A stretch of DNA of 64,000 nucleotides from Candidatus Bathyarchaeum tardum (GTDB lineage: Archaea > Thermoproteota > Bathyarchaeia > Bathyarchaeales > Bathyarchaeaceae). Below, piece after piece: positions 33,457 to 41,429 of the stretch. Location of the stretch: contig JARVGH010000003.1 in assembly GCA_029762755.1 (NCBI GenBank), positions 246,349-310,348 of the forward strand, in the 5' to 3' direction. A model generated the notes under the pieces. The model saw nothing but the letters and a program-made list of their open reading frames with translations, was not told where the DNA came from and did not search any database. Within the stretch, counting starts at the first letter, position 1, and every line of letters starts with the position of its first letter. A program made the translations under genes and the position numbers.

Positions 33457-33995
33457 CAACAATCAAAAAAACCAAAGTGTCCACAATTTGGCTTAGCGGT
33501 TGTTCAGGTTGCCACATGTCATTTCTTGACCAAGACGAATTGCTGCTAGAACTAGCAAAGAAAATCCAGATGGTTTACAGCCCCCTAATGGACATAAAGA
33601 CTTTTCCCGAAAACGTTGATTTAACATTAATTGAAGGTGCTGTAGCAAACGAAGAACAGCAAAACCTGCTTAAAGAAGCACGCAAAAAAACAAAAATTCT
33701 GATCTCCCTTGGCGACTGCGCTGTTACAGGAAACGTTACTGCTCTCAGAAACGCTTGGAGCGACAGTGACCAAGCTGTTCTAAAAAAAGCATATATGGAA
33801 AAATCAAATAAAAACGGTCAAATCCCAACCGATGTTCCAAAACTATTGAAGAAAGTGAGGCCAATTCACGAAGTGGTTAACGTAGACTACTTTATTCCCG
33901 GATGCCCACCGCCTGCGGGTGTCATCAACTATGTATTAACTGAGTTACTGGCTGGAAAAACGCCTAACATGGAAGGCAGATCAAAATATGGCTGA
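33453..33995 (+). CDS. hoxY: NiFe hydrogenase small subunit HoxY
   Basis: A 180-residue small subunit of the group 3 type, lacking the extra ferredoxin-like C-terminal domain and signal peptide of membrane hydrogenases. Ligands of the proximal [4Fe-4S] cluster are visible as SGCSGCHMSF (Cys17, Cys20), GDCAVTGN and PGCPPPAG. It overlaps hoxU by ATGA and hoxH by eight bases. Confidence 0.94.
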   Translation: MTTIKKTKVSTIWLSGCSGCHMSFLDQDELLLELAKKIQMVYSPLMDIKTFPENVDLTLIEGAVANEEQQNLLKEARKKTKILISLGDCAVTGNVTALRNAWSDSDQAVLKKAYMEKSNKNGQIPTDVPKLLKKVRPIHEVVNVDYFIPGCPPPAGVINYVLTELLAGKTPNMEGRSKYG

Positions 33996-35430
33996 ACAAA
34001 GCAAAAGAAAAGATATTGTGATAAATCCGATCACAAGAATAGAGGGGCACGCCAAAGTAACAATATGCCTCAGTAAAAACGAATCAGTCAAAGAGGCCCG
34101 ATTCCACGTAGTTGACTTCAGAGGATTCGAAAAATTCTGCGAAGGCCGCCCATTTTACGAAATGCCAAGCATAACTGCAAGGTCATGCGGTATTTGCCCA
34201 GTAAGCCACCTGCTAGCTTCAGCAAAAGCATGTGACGAGATAGTAGGAGCGAACCCACCTAAAATAGCTACGCTCCTACGCCGCCTGATACACATGGGAC
34301 AAATAATACAATCCCATGCTTTAAATTTCTTCCATCTATCATCTCCAGACCTGCTGTTGGGAATGGACGCAGATCCCGCTGATAGAAACATTTTCGGTTT
34401 GATAAAAAAACAACCAGAAATTGCATTGCAAGGAATCAAACTGCGAAAATTTGGGCAAGAAATAATAGAAAAAGTAGCGGGCAAAAAAATACACCCCAGC
34501 GACTGGATCTTGCCCGGAGGAGTACAGTGGTCACTTAAGAAAGAAAATGCTGATTATCTGCTGTCTAATCTGCCAGAAGCGCTAGATATCACAATTAAGA
34601 CAATTTCAATGTTTAAGGATCTCCTGCAAGGATTTGATGAAGAGGTACAAAACTTTGGCAACTTCCCCTCGTATTACATGGGAATGGTTAACTCGACCAG
34701 AGGACTGGAAATGTATGATGGAAAAATACTCATTGTTGACCAAGACGGCAAAATTGTAGCTGACCAGCTTGACCCTAAAAAATATCAAGAATACATCGGC
34801 GAAGCCGTTGAACCGTGGTCTTACATGAAGTTCCCATACTACAAACCCTTAGGTTACCCAAATGGAATGTACAGAGTAGGTCCATTGGCTAGGCTAAATG
34901 TAGCATCACACTGCGGTACAACTGTTGCTGATAAAGAACTTAAAGAATTCAAGAAACTTGGAAAGAATGGTATTGTGCAAAGTAGTTTTCTTTACCATTA
35001 TGCACGCCTAATAGAGATCCTAACATGTATCGAAACCACACAAAACCTTCTTGAGGAGCCTGAAATCCTCTCAGAACATGTTCAAGCCAAAGCCTTCGTG
35101 AACAATTATGAAGGAATCGGAGTTGCAGAAGCTCCTAGAGGAACTTTGATTCACCACTACAGAGTTGACCCACAGGGAATAATAAAATGGTGTAACATGA
35201 TCATAGCTACAGAACATAATAACCTTGCATACAACCAAGCTGTAACTCAAGTCGCTAAAAAATACGTAAAAACAAAACAACTACGAGAAGGAATGCTAAA
35301 CAGAATCGAAGCAGTAATCCGAGCATTTGACCCCTGTTTAAGTTGTGCAACACACGCAATAGGAAAAATGCCCCTGGAATTACAGCTCATAAATTCAGAA
35401 GGAAAAATCATCGACATCATAGCCAGATAA
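33988..35430 (+). CDS. hoxH: NiFe hydrogenase large subunit HoxH (group 3d-like)
   Basis: A 480-residue catalytic subunit. The N-terminal L1 motif RSCGICPVSH supplies Cys67 and Cys70, and the C-terminal L2 motif DPCLSCATH supplies Cys450 and Cys453 for the NiFe site. After His456 a 24-residue tail remains, to be removed by a maturation protease, so this is an unprocessed precursor; no HoxW/HycI-type protease is in the window. RIEGHAK near residue 17 is also conserved. It catalyses reversible H2 oxidation coupled to NAD(P) through HoxEFU. Confidence 0.95.
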   Translation: MAEQSKRKDIVINPITRIEGHAKVTICLSKNESVKEARFHVVDFRGFEKFCEGRPFYEMPSITARSCGICPVSHLLASAKACDEIVGANPPKIATLLRRLIHMGQIIQSHALNFFHLSSPDLLLGMDADPADRNIFGLIKKQPEIALQGIKLRKFGQEIIEKVAGKKIHPSDWILPGGVQWSLKKENADYLLSNLPEALDITIKTISMFKDLLQGFDEEVQNFGNFPSYYMGMVNSTRGLEMYDGKILIVDQDGKIVADQLDPKKYQEYIGEAVEPWSYMKFPYYKPLGYPNGMYRVGPLARLNVASHCGTTVADKELKEFKKLGKNGIVQSSFLYHYARLIEILTCIETTQNLLEEPEILSEHVQAKAFVNNYEGIGVAEAPRGTLIHHYRVDPQGIIKWCNMIIATEHNNLAYNQAVTQVAKKYVKTKQLREGMLNRIEAVIRAFDPCLSCATHAIGKMPLELQLINSEGKIIDIIAR

Positions 35431-35550
35431 CAATACCCCAAGTGAACTAACACTCACTTTTAACAAAATACTCACCATTATTTGACTGCCCACAACAACA
35501 AAAACCCATTTGCTTCTGCAGCCTTCACAAGAAATCTGTTGCTCGCTCAT
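35395..35550 (-). pseudogene. Degenerate small zinc-ribbon ORF, paralogue of the one at 57706
   Basis: A 51-codon ORF starting at ATG 35550. The first ~28 residues (MSEQQISCEGCRSKWVFVVV, then GSQI) align with the ORF at 57706-57828, which has SEQKIYCECCGSKWVVIGV then GNQI. The second CPLC pair seen there is missing here, and the frame runs into antisense hoxH, so the gene looks truncated or frameshifted. It sits between hoxH and tRNA-Gly(GCC). Confidence 0.45.
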
Positions 35551-35636
35551 AATTTAGGGCTTCAAAAATTTCAATAAACAAAAAAAGAAGAGACGATGAA
35601 AAAGTACAAAATGGTACATATTCGTTTTTAGAATGG

Positions 35637-35728
35637 TGCGGCCGCCGGGATTTGAACCCGGGTTGTCAGCGTTCTACCCACCGTGGTGGATGGCAGGCTG
35701 ATGTCCTACCAAACTAGACTACGACCGC
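35637..35728 (-). tRNA. tRNA-Gly(GCC) with 19-nt canonical intron
   Basis: Acceptor GCGGTCG/CGGCCGC, D-stem GTC/GAC, anticodon stem TCAGC/GCTGA and T-arm CCGGG-TTCAAAT-CCCGG; A73 with encoded CCA (35634-35636). The anticodon loop is CTGCCA plus a 19-nt insertion (35672-35690) after position 37, then C38, so anticodon GCC and a canonical 37/38 intron. The sequence is very similar to the TCC isoacceptor at 30244. Confidence 0.93.
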
Positions 35729-35863
35729 TCAGGACTGTTTCAAATACAGTTACGGCATTTATTTCTTTTCGTAGAAAAGAACTTTTCCATTTCCCCAACC
35801 AACACCAAAACCACATAAATATAATAGGTTGAGGACCTACTTGAACCCGAAGTGCAGTAATTC

Positions 35864-36604
35864 ATGTCTGACAAAAACACCCTAAAAGGCAAATCGGTTT
35901 TTGTTATGGGCGGAGGAAAATTTGGAACCAACGCCCTTAGGTACCTAAAAACTAAAGAAGCTAAAGTTTTGGTTGTGGACATAAACCCCAACTGCAAAGC
36001 AAAACCAGAAGCTGACATTCAAGCGTACAGTTTAGATGCCTGGAACAGTTTGAAAAATGGACAACCTGCTTTTCTTGCCGGTGACGCTTACAAGCTTTTG
36101 TTGGATCTACTACAAACCTCGGTTCCAGATTTTGTGGTTACCGCAATTCAGGGTAACACCATTGCTAACGTTGTGCAAAACTGGTTTACAAAAAACGGTT
36201 TCAAAAGCGAACCATACTTGGAAGGGGTATCCAAAGTTTTAGAGAACCTCCCAAAGAGTATGGTCTTCGTGAATGAAAATACTGCATTTATTGCTGCCAG
36301 TTACATGTATCCCGACAAACGGTGCAAAACAAATTGCACCGCCCCAAAGAACGTGTGTGCCTTAACGGGCAGACCAAAACCTGCGACCATAGAATCTCTT
36401 TTGAAGTTTGCAGTTTTTGGTGTGGCGGATCACTGTATTCTTTTTAGTTCACCCCTACTGACTGCAGGATTAGGCGCCATAAATGGAAACGATCTTTCTT
36501 CCCTCTTTAAAAAGCTAGAAACCTTCCCCAAACCTTTTACCCTTGCTTTAGGAACTGCATGCGACTGCCACGGGGTTGTTAGCCTCATAAAAACAACAAA
36601 ATAA
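35864..36604 (+). CDS. Rossmann-fold hypothetical protein with Cys-rich segment
   Basis: A 246-residue protein. The N-terminus has a dinucleotide-binding motif (SVFVMGGGKFGTNALRYL) and an acidic strand end (VLVVDINP), as in TrkA-N/saccharopine-dehydrogenase-like domains. Later a CKTNCTAPKNVC cluster and CDCHG motif suggest metal or Fe-S binding. A specific function is not recognised. A short palindrome TAGGT-TGAGG-ACCTA (about 35827-35841) lies in its promoter. Location after the hox operon may be coincidental. Confidence 0.65.
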   Translation: MSDKNTLKGKSVFVMGGGKFGTNALRYLKTKEAKVLVVDINPNCKAKPEADIQAYSLDAWNSLKNGQPAFLAGDAYKLLLDLLQTSVPDFVVTAIQGNTIANVVQNWFTKNGFKSEPYLEGVSKVLENLPKSMVFVNENTAFIAASYMYPDKRCKTNCTAPKNVCALTGRPKPATIESLLKFAVFGVADHCILFSSPLLTAGLGAINGNDLSSLFKKLETFPKPFTLALGTACDCHGVVSLIKTTK

Positions 36605-36639
36605 CAAAGTTTCAATCGCTTTTTTGTGTTTTCCACATC

Positions 36640-36666
36640 TTTTCACAGGTTTCCTAAATAATTCCC
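36640..36666 (+). promoter_or_regulatory. Shared promoter element (copy 1)
   Basis: A 27-bp segment beginning TTTTCACAGG and containing GGTTTCCTAAATA upstream of the exported coiled-coil gene at 36712 nearly matches the segment at 39099-39126 upstream of the gene at 39157 (TTTTCA-YR-GGTTTCCTAAA core identical). It likely contains BRE/TATA plus a specific factor site. Confidence 0.45.
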
Positions 36667-36711
36667 ACCTGCAGGTTACTATAGTACATCCCTGGAGGGC
36701 ATCACTAGGCT

Positions 36712-37677
36712 TTGTTAACTAAAAAAATGGCAGTAACTGTTCTTGTGGCTCTTGCGTTGTCAACAACTTTTATTGTCTTTAACCAAACTTTTGCTCAAAC
36801 CATCGACCCCCAAAAACAAAAAACAGAAACTTTGATCCAAATTCTTGAAGAAAACAACATAACCGTGTTATCTGCCTTTAATGACCTTGAACAAAAAAAC
36901 ATTACTCCACCCGAGACTGCTCAAACAATGTATAATCAGGGGCTTGTCTTAGCGACTGAAGCTTATGATTTTTTGGAACAAGCAAACTATGCTGTAGCAA
37001 GCACCAAAGCTGTTGAGGCCATGAAACAATTTGAAGAAACCTTGTTTTTGTTAGAGTCTGCGTTGCCTTCAGATTCAACACCTTCAACAGCAGAAGCTGC
37101 CTTGAATTTGAAAGCAAACATAACCCGAGTTGCAAGCTATGTAGAACGGCTGCAGAACATGGCACAAAAAGCTTCTGCTGCAGGATACAACACCTTAAGG
37201 GTTGAAAAAAGTCTAAAAGAAATCAACAATCATCTGGAGAACGCTACACGAAAACTGAGTGCCCTTGATTTAGAAGGGGCATCTAATGACCTTTGTACTT
37301 CCGAAGCATTGCTTGATGAGTTAACGGAGCATGTTTCTCGGTTAACTAATCTTGTTTCGGAGTCCAATGCTCAAAGGTATCTTCAAGCTGCAGAAGTTAG
37401 ATTGTCTGTAACGAGGACGGAGTTATCTGTTTCTGCAACTTTGACTCCTAAAGAAAAAGAAGACGCTCTTACTGCCTTGAACAATTCTGAGACCAGTTTA
37501 ACAAACGCCCGTGATTTGATACAGGATAGCAAAGTTGATGATGCCATTGAAGCGCTTGAAGAAGCCAAACGATGGGAAGAACAATCAACCAACGCCATAT
37601 CTGCCGTGGCTGTAACTCCATCTGCATCAAACACAAATGAAAGTTTGTCAAGCATCGAAGTAACTAAAGCTGATTAG
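36712..37677 (+). CDS. Exported helical/coiled-coil protein
   Basis: A 321-residue protein with signal peptide (MAVTVLVALALSTTFIVF, ending near FAQ) and a long, nearly all-helical mature part with repeated Ala/Leu/Glu heptads (for example AAEVRLSVTRTELSVSATL, ALNNSETSLTNARDLI). No enzyme motif. It probably forms an extracellular or surface-bound helical bundle. TTG 36712 is used with GGAGGG upstream. The next gene, a membrane regulator, contains a similar helical region, suggesting the pair interact. Confidence 0.6.
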   Translation: MLTKKMAVTVLVALALSTTFIVFNQTFAQTIDPQKQKTETLIQILEENNITVLSAFNDLEQKNITPPETAQTMYNQGLVLATEAYDFLEQANYAVASTKAVEAMKQFEETLFLLESALPSDSTPSTAEAALNLKANITRVASYVERLQNMAQKASAAGYNTLRVEKSLKEINNHLENATRKLSALDLEGASNDLCTSEALLDELTEHVSRLTNLVSESNAQRYLQAAEVRLSVTRTELSVSATLTPKEKEDALTALNNSETSLTNARDLIQDSKVDDAIEALEEAKRWEEQSTNAISAVAVTPSASNTNESLSSIEVTKAD

Positions 37678-37715
37678 GTAGTGTTTTTTCCGTGAATTTT
37701 CAGTACACAAAAGTT

Positions 37716-37733
37716 TTAGGCGTATACGTCTAA
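37716..37733. promoter_or_regulatory. 18-bp near-perfect palindrome upstream of membrane wHTH regulator
   Basis: TTAGGCGTATACGTCTAA reads as an inverted repeat with one mismatched pair, 25 bp before the TTG start at 37758. A candidate autoregulatory operator. Confidence 0.45.
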
Positions 37734-37757
37734 CTTTCCGCAGAGAAGTGACGCCCT

Positions 37758-39050
37758 TTGACTAAAAAACGGGCTTTTGCCTATGTTATATTAAGTTTGG
37801 TTGTTGTGTTGGCAGTAACTTCTCCCAGAAGCTTTTCCCAAGAAATAACCCCAAAAACCTTAGTTTTCATGGTGTTTGTTGATGGTTTTGTATCCACTGA
37901 TTATGTTCTTGAAGTTGATCCAGAATTTCCTACCCAAAATGTGACAGTTTTTGGTCAAGTTTTAGAAGACCTTCTGGTAGTAGATGAGGATGGGTTACCG
38001 TTAAGTTACTCATTACACGGTTCTACCATTAGTGTTCACAGTTTGGGAACAACCGAAGTTGAAATATCCTACCTAACTCAGGATATTACTTCAAAACAAG
38101 GGAAATACTGGACATTAACTGTGGCACCACCTATTGCGGCGCGAATAATTTTGCCTTCAGAAGCTGCAATTATTAGTTTGAACAAAGTTCCAGAACTAAT
38201 ACAAACCAGCAACGACAAAGTAAACCTTCTCATGGATTCTGGATTGATCCAAGTAACATACGTAGTGGGTATAGTTGGAACCCCAGAGCACGCCCGAATG
38301 GTTCTGGATGATGCAGAACTTTTGGTTGTGCAAATTCAGAGTTTGGGTGTAATTGTTACTGACGCAGAAACAAAACTTCAGCAAGGGGAAACCGCTTTTA
38401 GTCTTGGAAACTATGCCGAAGCAGAAACCCTTGGAACTGAAGCAAAAAATTTGGCTATTCAAATTAATCAAACAGCAGTTCAGGCTCAATCAAAAATTGT
38501 TGACGCTGAAAACGTGATAACAGTCGCTGAAGATAAAGAACAAAAAAATGGATTAGATGATGTCCGTAAGTTAGTTGAACAAGCACATACAGAATACGAA
38601 ATTGGTAACTATTCTACAGCTCTAAGTTTAGCAACTCAAGCAATAATGTTAGCTGATGTTTCACTGTTTTCTGCGACTGAAGGGTTTCCTATATTAGAGG
38701 TTGCTATTGGAATAATCGTGTTTTTGTTTGTAGTTGCTTTATTTTTTGTTTTGAAATCAAGAAACAGAACTGACTTAGTAAAACCGGAATCCAAAAAACG
38801 TGACATAGATGTTGAACGCATATTTGCAGGTCATAAGGATTTATTGCCTGAAGAAAAACAAGCAATACAGTTTTTGGTTGACAATAACGGTGAAGCCTTT
38901 GAAGCAGACCTTTATGATTATGTAAAACTTCCGCGAACAACTACTTGGAGAATGGTTAAGCGCCTCAAAGGAATGAACATCATAACAGTTACCAAGTTCC
39001 GAAGACAAAATCTGGTCCGTATCAAAAGCAAATACAACATCAAAGACTAG
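37758..39050 (+). CDS. Membrane-anchored regulator: extracellular helical domain, TM, cytoplasmic winged HTH
   Basis: A 430-residue protein. A signal sequence (AYVILSLVVVLAVTSPRSFS) is followed by a beta-rich domain (~30-130), a helical region with two A-E-rich repeats (LQQGETAFSLGNYAEAETLGTEA; VEQAHTEYEIGNYSTALSLA, ~205-295), a transmembrane helix (LEVAIGIIVFLFVVALFFVL, ~310-332) and a cytoplasmic winged HTH (FEADLYDYVKLPRTTTWRMV, ~385-425). The topology predicts a surface sensor coupled directly to DNA binding. Ligand unknown. TTG 37758 is the start. Confidence 0.75.
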   Translation: MTKKRAFAYVILSLVVVLAVTSPRSFSQEITPKTLVFMVFVDGFVSTDYVLEVDPEFPTQNVTVFGQVLEDLLVVDEDGLPLSYSLHGSTISVHSLGTTEVEISYLTQDITSKQGKYWTLTVAPPIAARIILPSEAAIISLNKVPELIQTSNDKVNLLMDSGLIQVTYVVGIVGTPEHARMVLDDAELLVVQIQSLGVIVTDAETKLQQGETAFSLGNYAEAETLGTEAKNLAIQINQTAVQAQSKIVDAENVITVAEDKEQKNGLDDVRKLVEQAHTEYEIGNYSTALSLATQAIMLADVSLFSATEGFPILEVAIGIIVFLFVVALFFVLKSRNRTDLVKPESKKRDIDVERIFAGHKDLLPEEKQAIQFLVDNNGEAFEADLYDYVKLPRTTTWRMVKRLKGMNIITVTKFRRQNLVRIKSKYNIKD

Positions 39051-39098
39051 GTCTAGTTTGGAAACCATCTCTTTTTTTTGAAATTTGTTTTTCGAGCC

Positions 39099-39126
39099 TT
39101 TTCATGGGTTTCCTAAAGATACGCCC
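39099..39126 (+). promoter_or_regulatory. Shared promoter element (copy 2)
   Basis: TTTTCATGGGTTTCCTAAAG and following ATACGCCC matches the element at 36640-36666, located about 30 bp before the gene at 39157. Confidence 0.45.
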
Positions 39127-39156
39127 AAGATATTGGTTTTTATGAGGTTTAAAAAA

Positions 39157-39744
39157 ATGCAAAAGAAAATCGTAATTTCTATGGCTGTGGTAACGTTGCT
39201 GCTCATGGGAGTAATGGCAACGTCAGTTTTAGCCTCAGAAATAAAACTGGCAACCAATGCTGCTGTATCAACCAGAATACAAGCAGTCCCTGAAACAGAA
39301 TTAACAAGAAAAGCAGTTTCCCTGACGGAACTTTCTGCCGTAGCAGTGAATGCTGACGATGCTTCGATAACTGTGGTCCCTAAAGAAATTGGAGAATTGT
39401 CAAACGTTGAAGTTGATAACCTGCGTGAACTAGTGCCTGAAACATACGAAGAAACTGATGCACGAGTAATTCAGAGAACAAGGTTCCTGCTGTATACAAA
39501 GGATGGCAAATACATCATGTGGGGCTTTGTTGGAAATGGCCACTTTGTGGGCACAGACAACATGGACAAACACTGCTGGGGAATCTATGGCAAAGGAGTC
39601 TTTGCAGGATTCTATGACGGAGAATTCTTCTGGGGCAACTACCGAGGCGGTAACTGGAAAGCCGAAGGACTCTTCGGACTCAACAGCGCGAGCGGAAAAT
39701 ACATACTATTTCCAACACCAACTCTAACAGCAAATACACCATAA
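39157..39744 (+). CDS. Exported protein with Trp/Gly-rich repeat
   Basis: A 195-residue protein with a signal peptide (IVISMAVVTLLLMGVMATSVLA). The C-terminal part has aromatic/glycine repeats (MWGFVGNGHFVG, CWGIYGKGVFAGFYDGEFF, WGNYRGGNW) resembling a MORN-like or beta-hairpin repeat. Start ATG 39157 is preferred because GAGG lies 9 nt upstream; the frame is open to 39085. Function unknown; promoter shared with 36712 implies the same regulon. Confidence 0.6.
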   Translation: MQKKIVISMAVVTLLLMGVMATSVLASEIKLATNAAVSTRIQAVPETELTRKAVSLTELSAVAVNADDASITVVPKEIGELSNVEVDNLRELVPETYEETDARVIQRTRFLLYTKDGKYIMWGFVGNGHFVGTDNMDKHCWGIYGKGVFAGFYDGEFFWGNYRGGNWKAEGLFGLNSASGKYILFPTPTLTANTP

Positions 39745-39836
39745 AACAAAAATTTATCCAACCCTTCTCTTTTTTTTCAAAAAATGAAATAAAGTTATAT
39801 TTCAAAACAAAACATTCTAGAAATGAAGTATTAGAT

Positions 39837-40251
39837 TTGCCGGTAACACCTCTTCATCATCCCCTTGCATATTTCATTTACAAACTTAACAAACGGCTCA
39901 GTTTGCCATGGCTGATTGTGGGAAGCATGTTTCCTGACCTTGAAAATCCTTTTATTGTATTGTTTTTGGGAACTCAAGTTCCAAACCGACTGGTGCTTCA
40001 TAGCATCTTTGGGGCTGGTCATTTCTGTTCTTGTTGGTATTCTCTCTCATGTTCTGTTAGATTTCACAAACCACTCTTATAACCCCCTTTTTTGGCCTTT
40101 CAGTTCCCCAACTTTCACCGAAAGCCCAATTTATTTTGCTCTTGGAAATCCCCTTGGATCACTTCATATCCATATTATAATGGGAGTCCTTCTTGTTGGG
40201 CTGATATTCGTTAATCGTAAAAACTTGTTTGAAAAATTACTTGTTGGTTAG
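39837..40251 (+). pseudogene. Frameshifted DUF4184-like membrane protein gene
   Basis: Frame one from TTG 39837 gives MPVTPLHHPLAYFIYKLNK and WLIVGSMFPDLENPF, the N-terminus of DUF4184-like membrane proteins. It ends in nonsense after VLHSIFGA. The continuing membrane segments (LGLVISVLVGILSHVLLDFT, then PLGSLHIHIIMGVLLVGLIFV) are in another frame from about 40005 to the stop at 40251. Joining them with a one-base shift near 40005-40020 restores one ~138-residue protein. It is a true pseudogene, a programmed shift or an assembly error; the last cannot be excluded. Confidence 0.7.
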
Positions 40252-40329
40252 AACTGTTTGTCACTGTTTTAATTGAAAGTTAAAATATCCCTTAACAAAC
40301 AAGTATTTGGGGGATTTGGAGGTCAAAAC

Positions 40330-41169
40330 ATGAGTGTTGAGCTTCCTGAAGCAAAAATTTTAGCTGCCCAACTGAACCAGCAAGTCTTGGACAAACAAGT
40401 AAAATCATGTGAAACCCAAGAAAGCAAAGGCTTACAAAGAATTGGAATGTTAGAACCCGACCTAACCGTTTTTGATCAGCTTGTTGACGCAAAAATTGAG
40501 ACGATTGTCTCACGAGGAAATGTTATTGTCATAAAATTTGATAACAAAACCGATTTGATAGTTGGACTGGAGTATGGTGGTGAACTGTTTTATCATCAAA
40601 GTGCGAACGACGTTTCTAGTTTTCATGTAAAACTTGTTTTCACAGATAACACAGCCTTAACTGTTAGACTTACCAGCATGGGGGTAATCCAACTACTAGC
40701 TGACAAAAATTTAGGCATGTCATATGTGTATAAACGGGACTTTGATTTGAGCAAGCTCTCTACAACAGATAAAGATTTTACTTTTCAGCATTTTTCTTTA
40801 ATGTTTTCAGAAAAAAACAAGATGTTAAAAGCAGTTCTTGTTGGAAAAGATGCAGTAGTTGTTGGAATCAGTAATAGTACATTTCAGGACATTTTGTATC
40901 GGGCTGGGCTTCATCCAAAACGAAAAGCTTCTGAATTGTCCGCTGAAGAAATGCAAAGACTCTATGCTGCAATCAAGTTTGTGGTTAAAGAGCGAATACG
41001 ACTCAACGGAAAAGAAGATTTTCAGGATCTTTACCAAAAAAATGGTAGTTATATGCCTGCGATGGGACCTCATATGAAAGAGAAATACTGTCCTGAATGC
41101 GGAACAATCATACAAAAACTAAGTCACGGTGGTGGACACGTTTACCTTTGTCCATGCTGCCAGACTTAG
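40330..41169 (+). CDS. Fpg/Nei-family DNA glycosylase-like protein, catalytic N-terminus altered
   Basis: A 279-residue protein of Fpg/Nei fold: the N-terminal ELPEAKILAAQL helix, beta-sandwich, H2TH region (LYRAGLHPKRKASELSAEEMQRLYAAIKFV segment, ~185-225) and C-terminal zinc finger (CPECGTIIQKLSHGGG ... CPCCQ). ATG 40330 follows GGAGG and gives MSVELPE instead of canonical MPELPE, so the catalytic Pro1-Glu2 is not in place. The usual RRGKYL lysine is SRGNVI, and the zinc-finger arginine position appears to be GGH. It may be non-catalytic or use a different chemistry. Frame extends upstream to 40273. Confidence 0.8.
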   Translation: MSVELPEAKILAAQLNQQVLDKQVKSCETQESKGLQRIGMLEPDLTVFDQLVDAKIETIVSRGNVIVIKFDNKTDLIVGLEYGGELFYHQSANDVSSFHVKLVFTDNTALTVRLTSMGVIQLLADKNLGMSYVYKRDFDLSKLSTTDKDFTFQHFSLMFSEKNKMLKAVLVGKDAVVVGISNSTFQDILYRAGLHPKRKASELSAEEMQRLYAAIKFVVKERIRLNGKEDFQDLYQKNGSYMPAMGPHMKEKYCPECGTIIQKLSHGGGHVYLCPCCQT

Positions 41170-41361
41170 AACAAGAGACCTCTTTTGCCGTTTTCTACTA
41201 TGAATTGTAACTCCTATTTTTTTTAATTTTAATCTATAAAGTCACGGTTTCTTTCACGCCTGAATAAATGAATGTATGTTCATGTTTGTGGGTTTTTGAG
41301 TTTATACATTGAATGTTTGATGTTGATTTCATCTTTTTGTTGAAAAATCTTATAAGCAGGG

Positions 41362-41409
41362 TTTTGCCTAGTGGCAATAGGTTGCCGTATACCGCTGTAT
41401 GAGGCAAAA
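41362..41409 (+). promoter_or_regulatory. Nested inverted repeats in glutamate synthase promoter/leader
   Basis: TTTTGCC (41362-41368) pairs with GGCAAAA (41403-41409), and inside lies GGCAA-TAGG-TTGCC (41373-41386). A TATA-like CTTATAAG at 41349-41356 places transcription start near 41378, inside the structure, so an operator is more likely than a riboswitch. Confidence 0.4.
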
Positions 41410-41429
41410 AATTGGAGAAATGAAATAAA

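Noticed and set aside
41362..41409. FMN or other riboswitch upstream of glutamate synthase
   Set aside because: TATA position implies transcription starts inside the repeat; no riboswitch core motifs are present.
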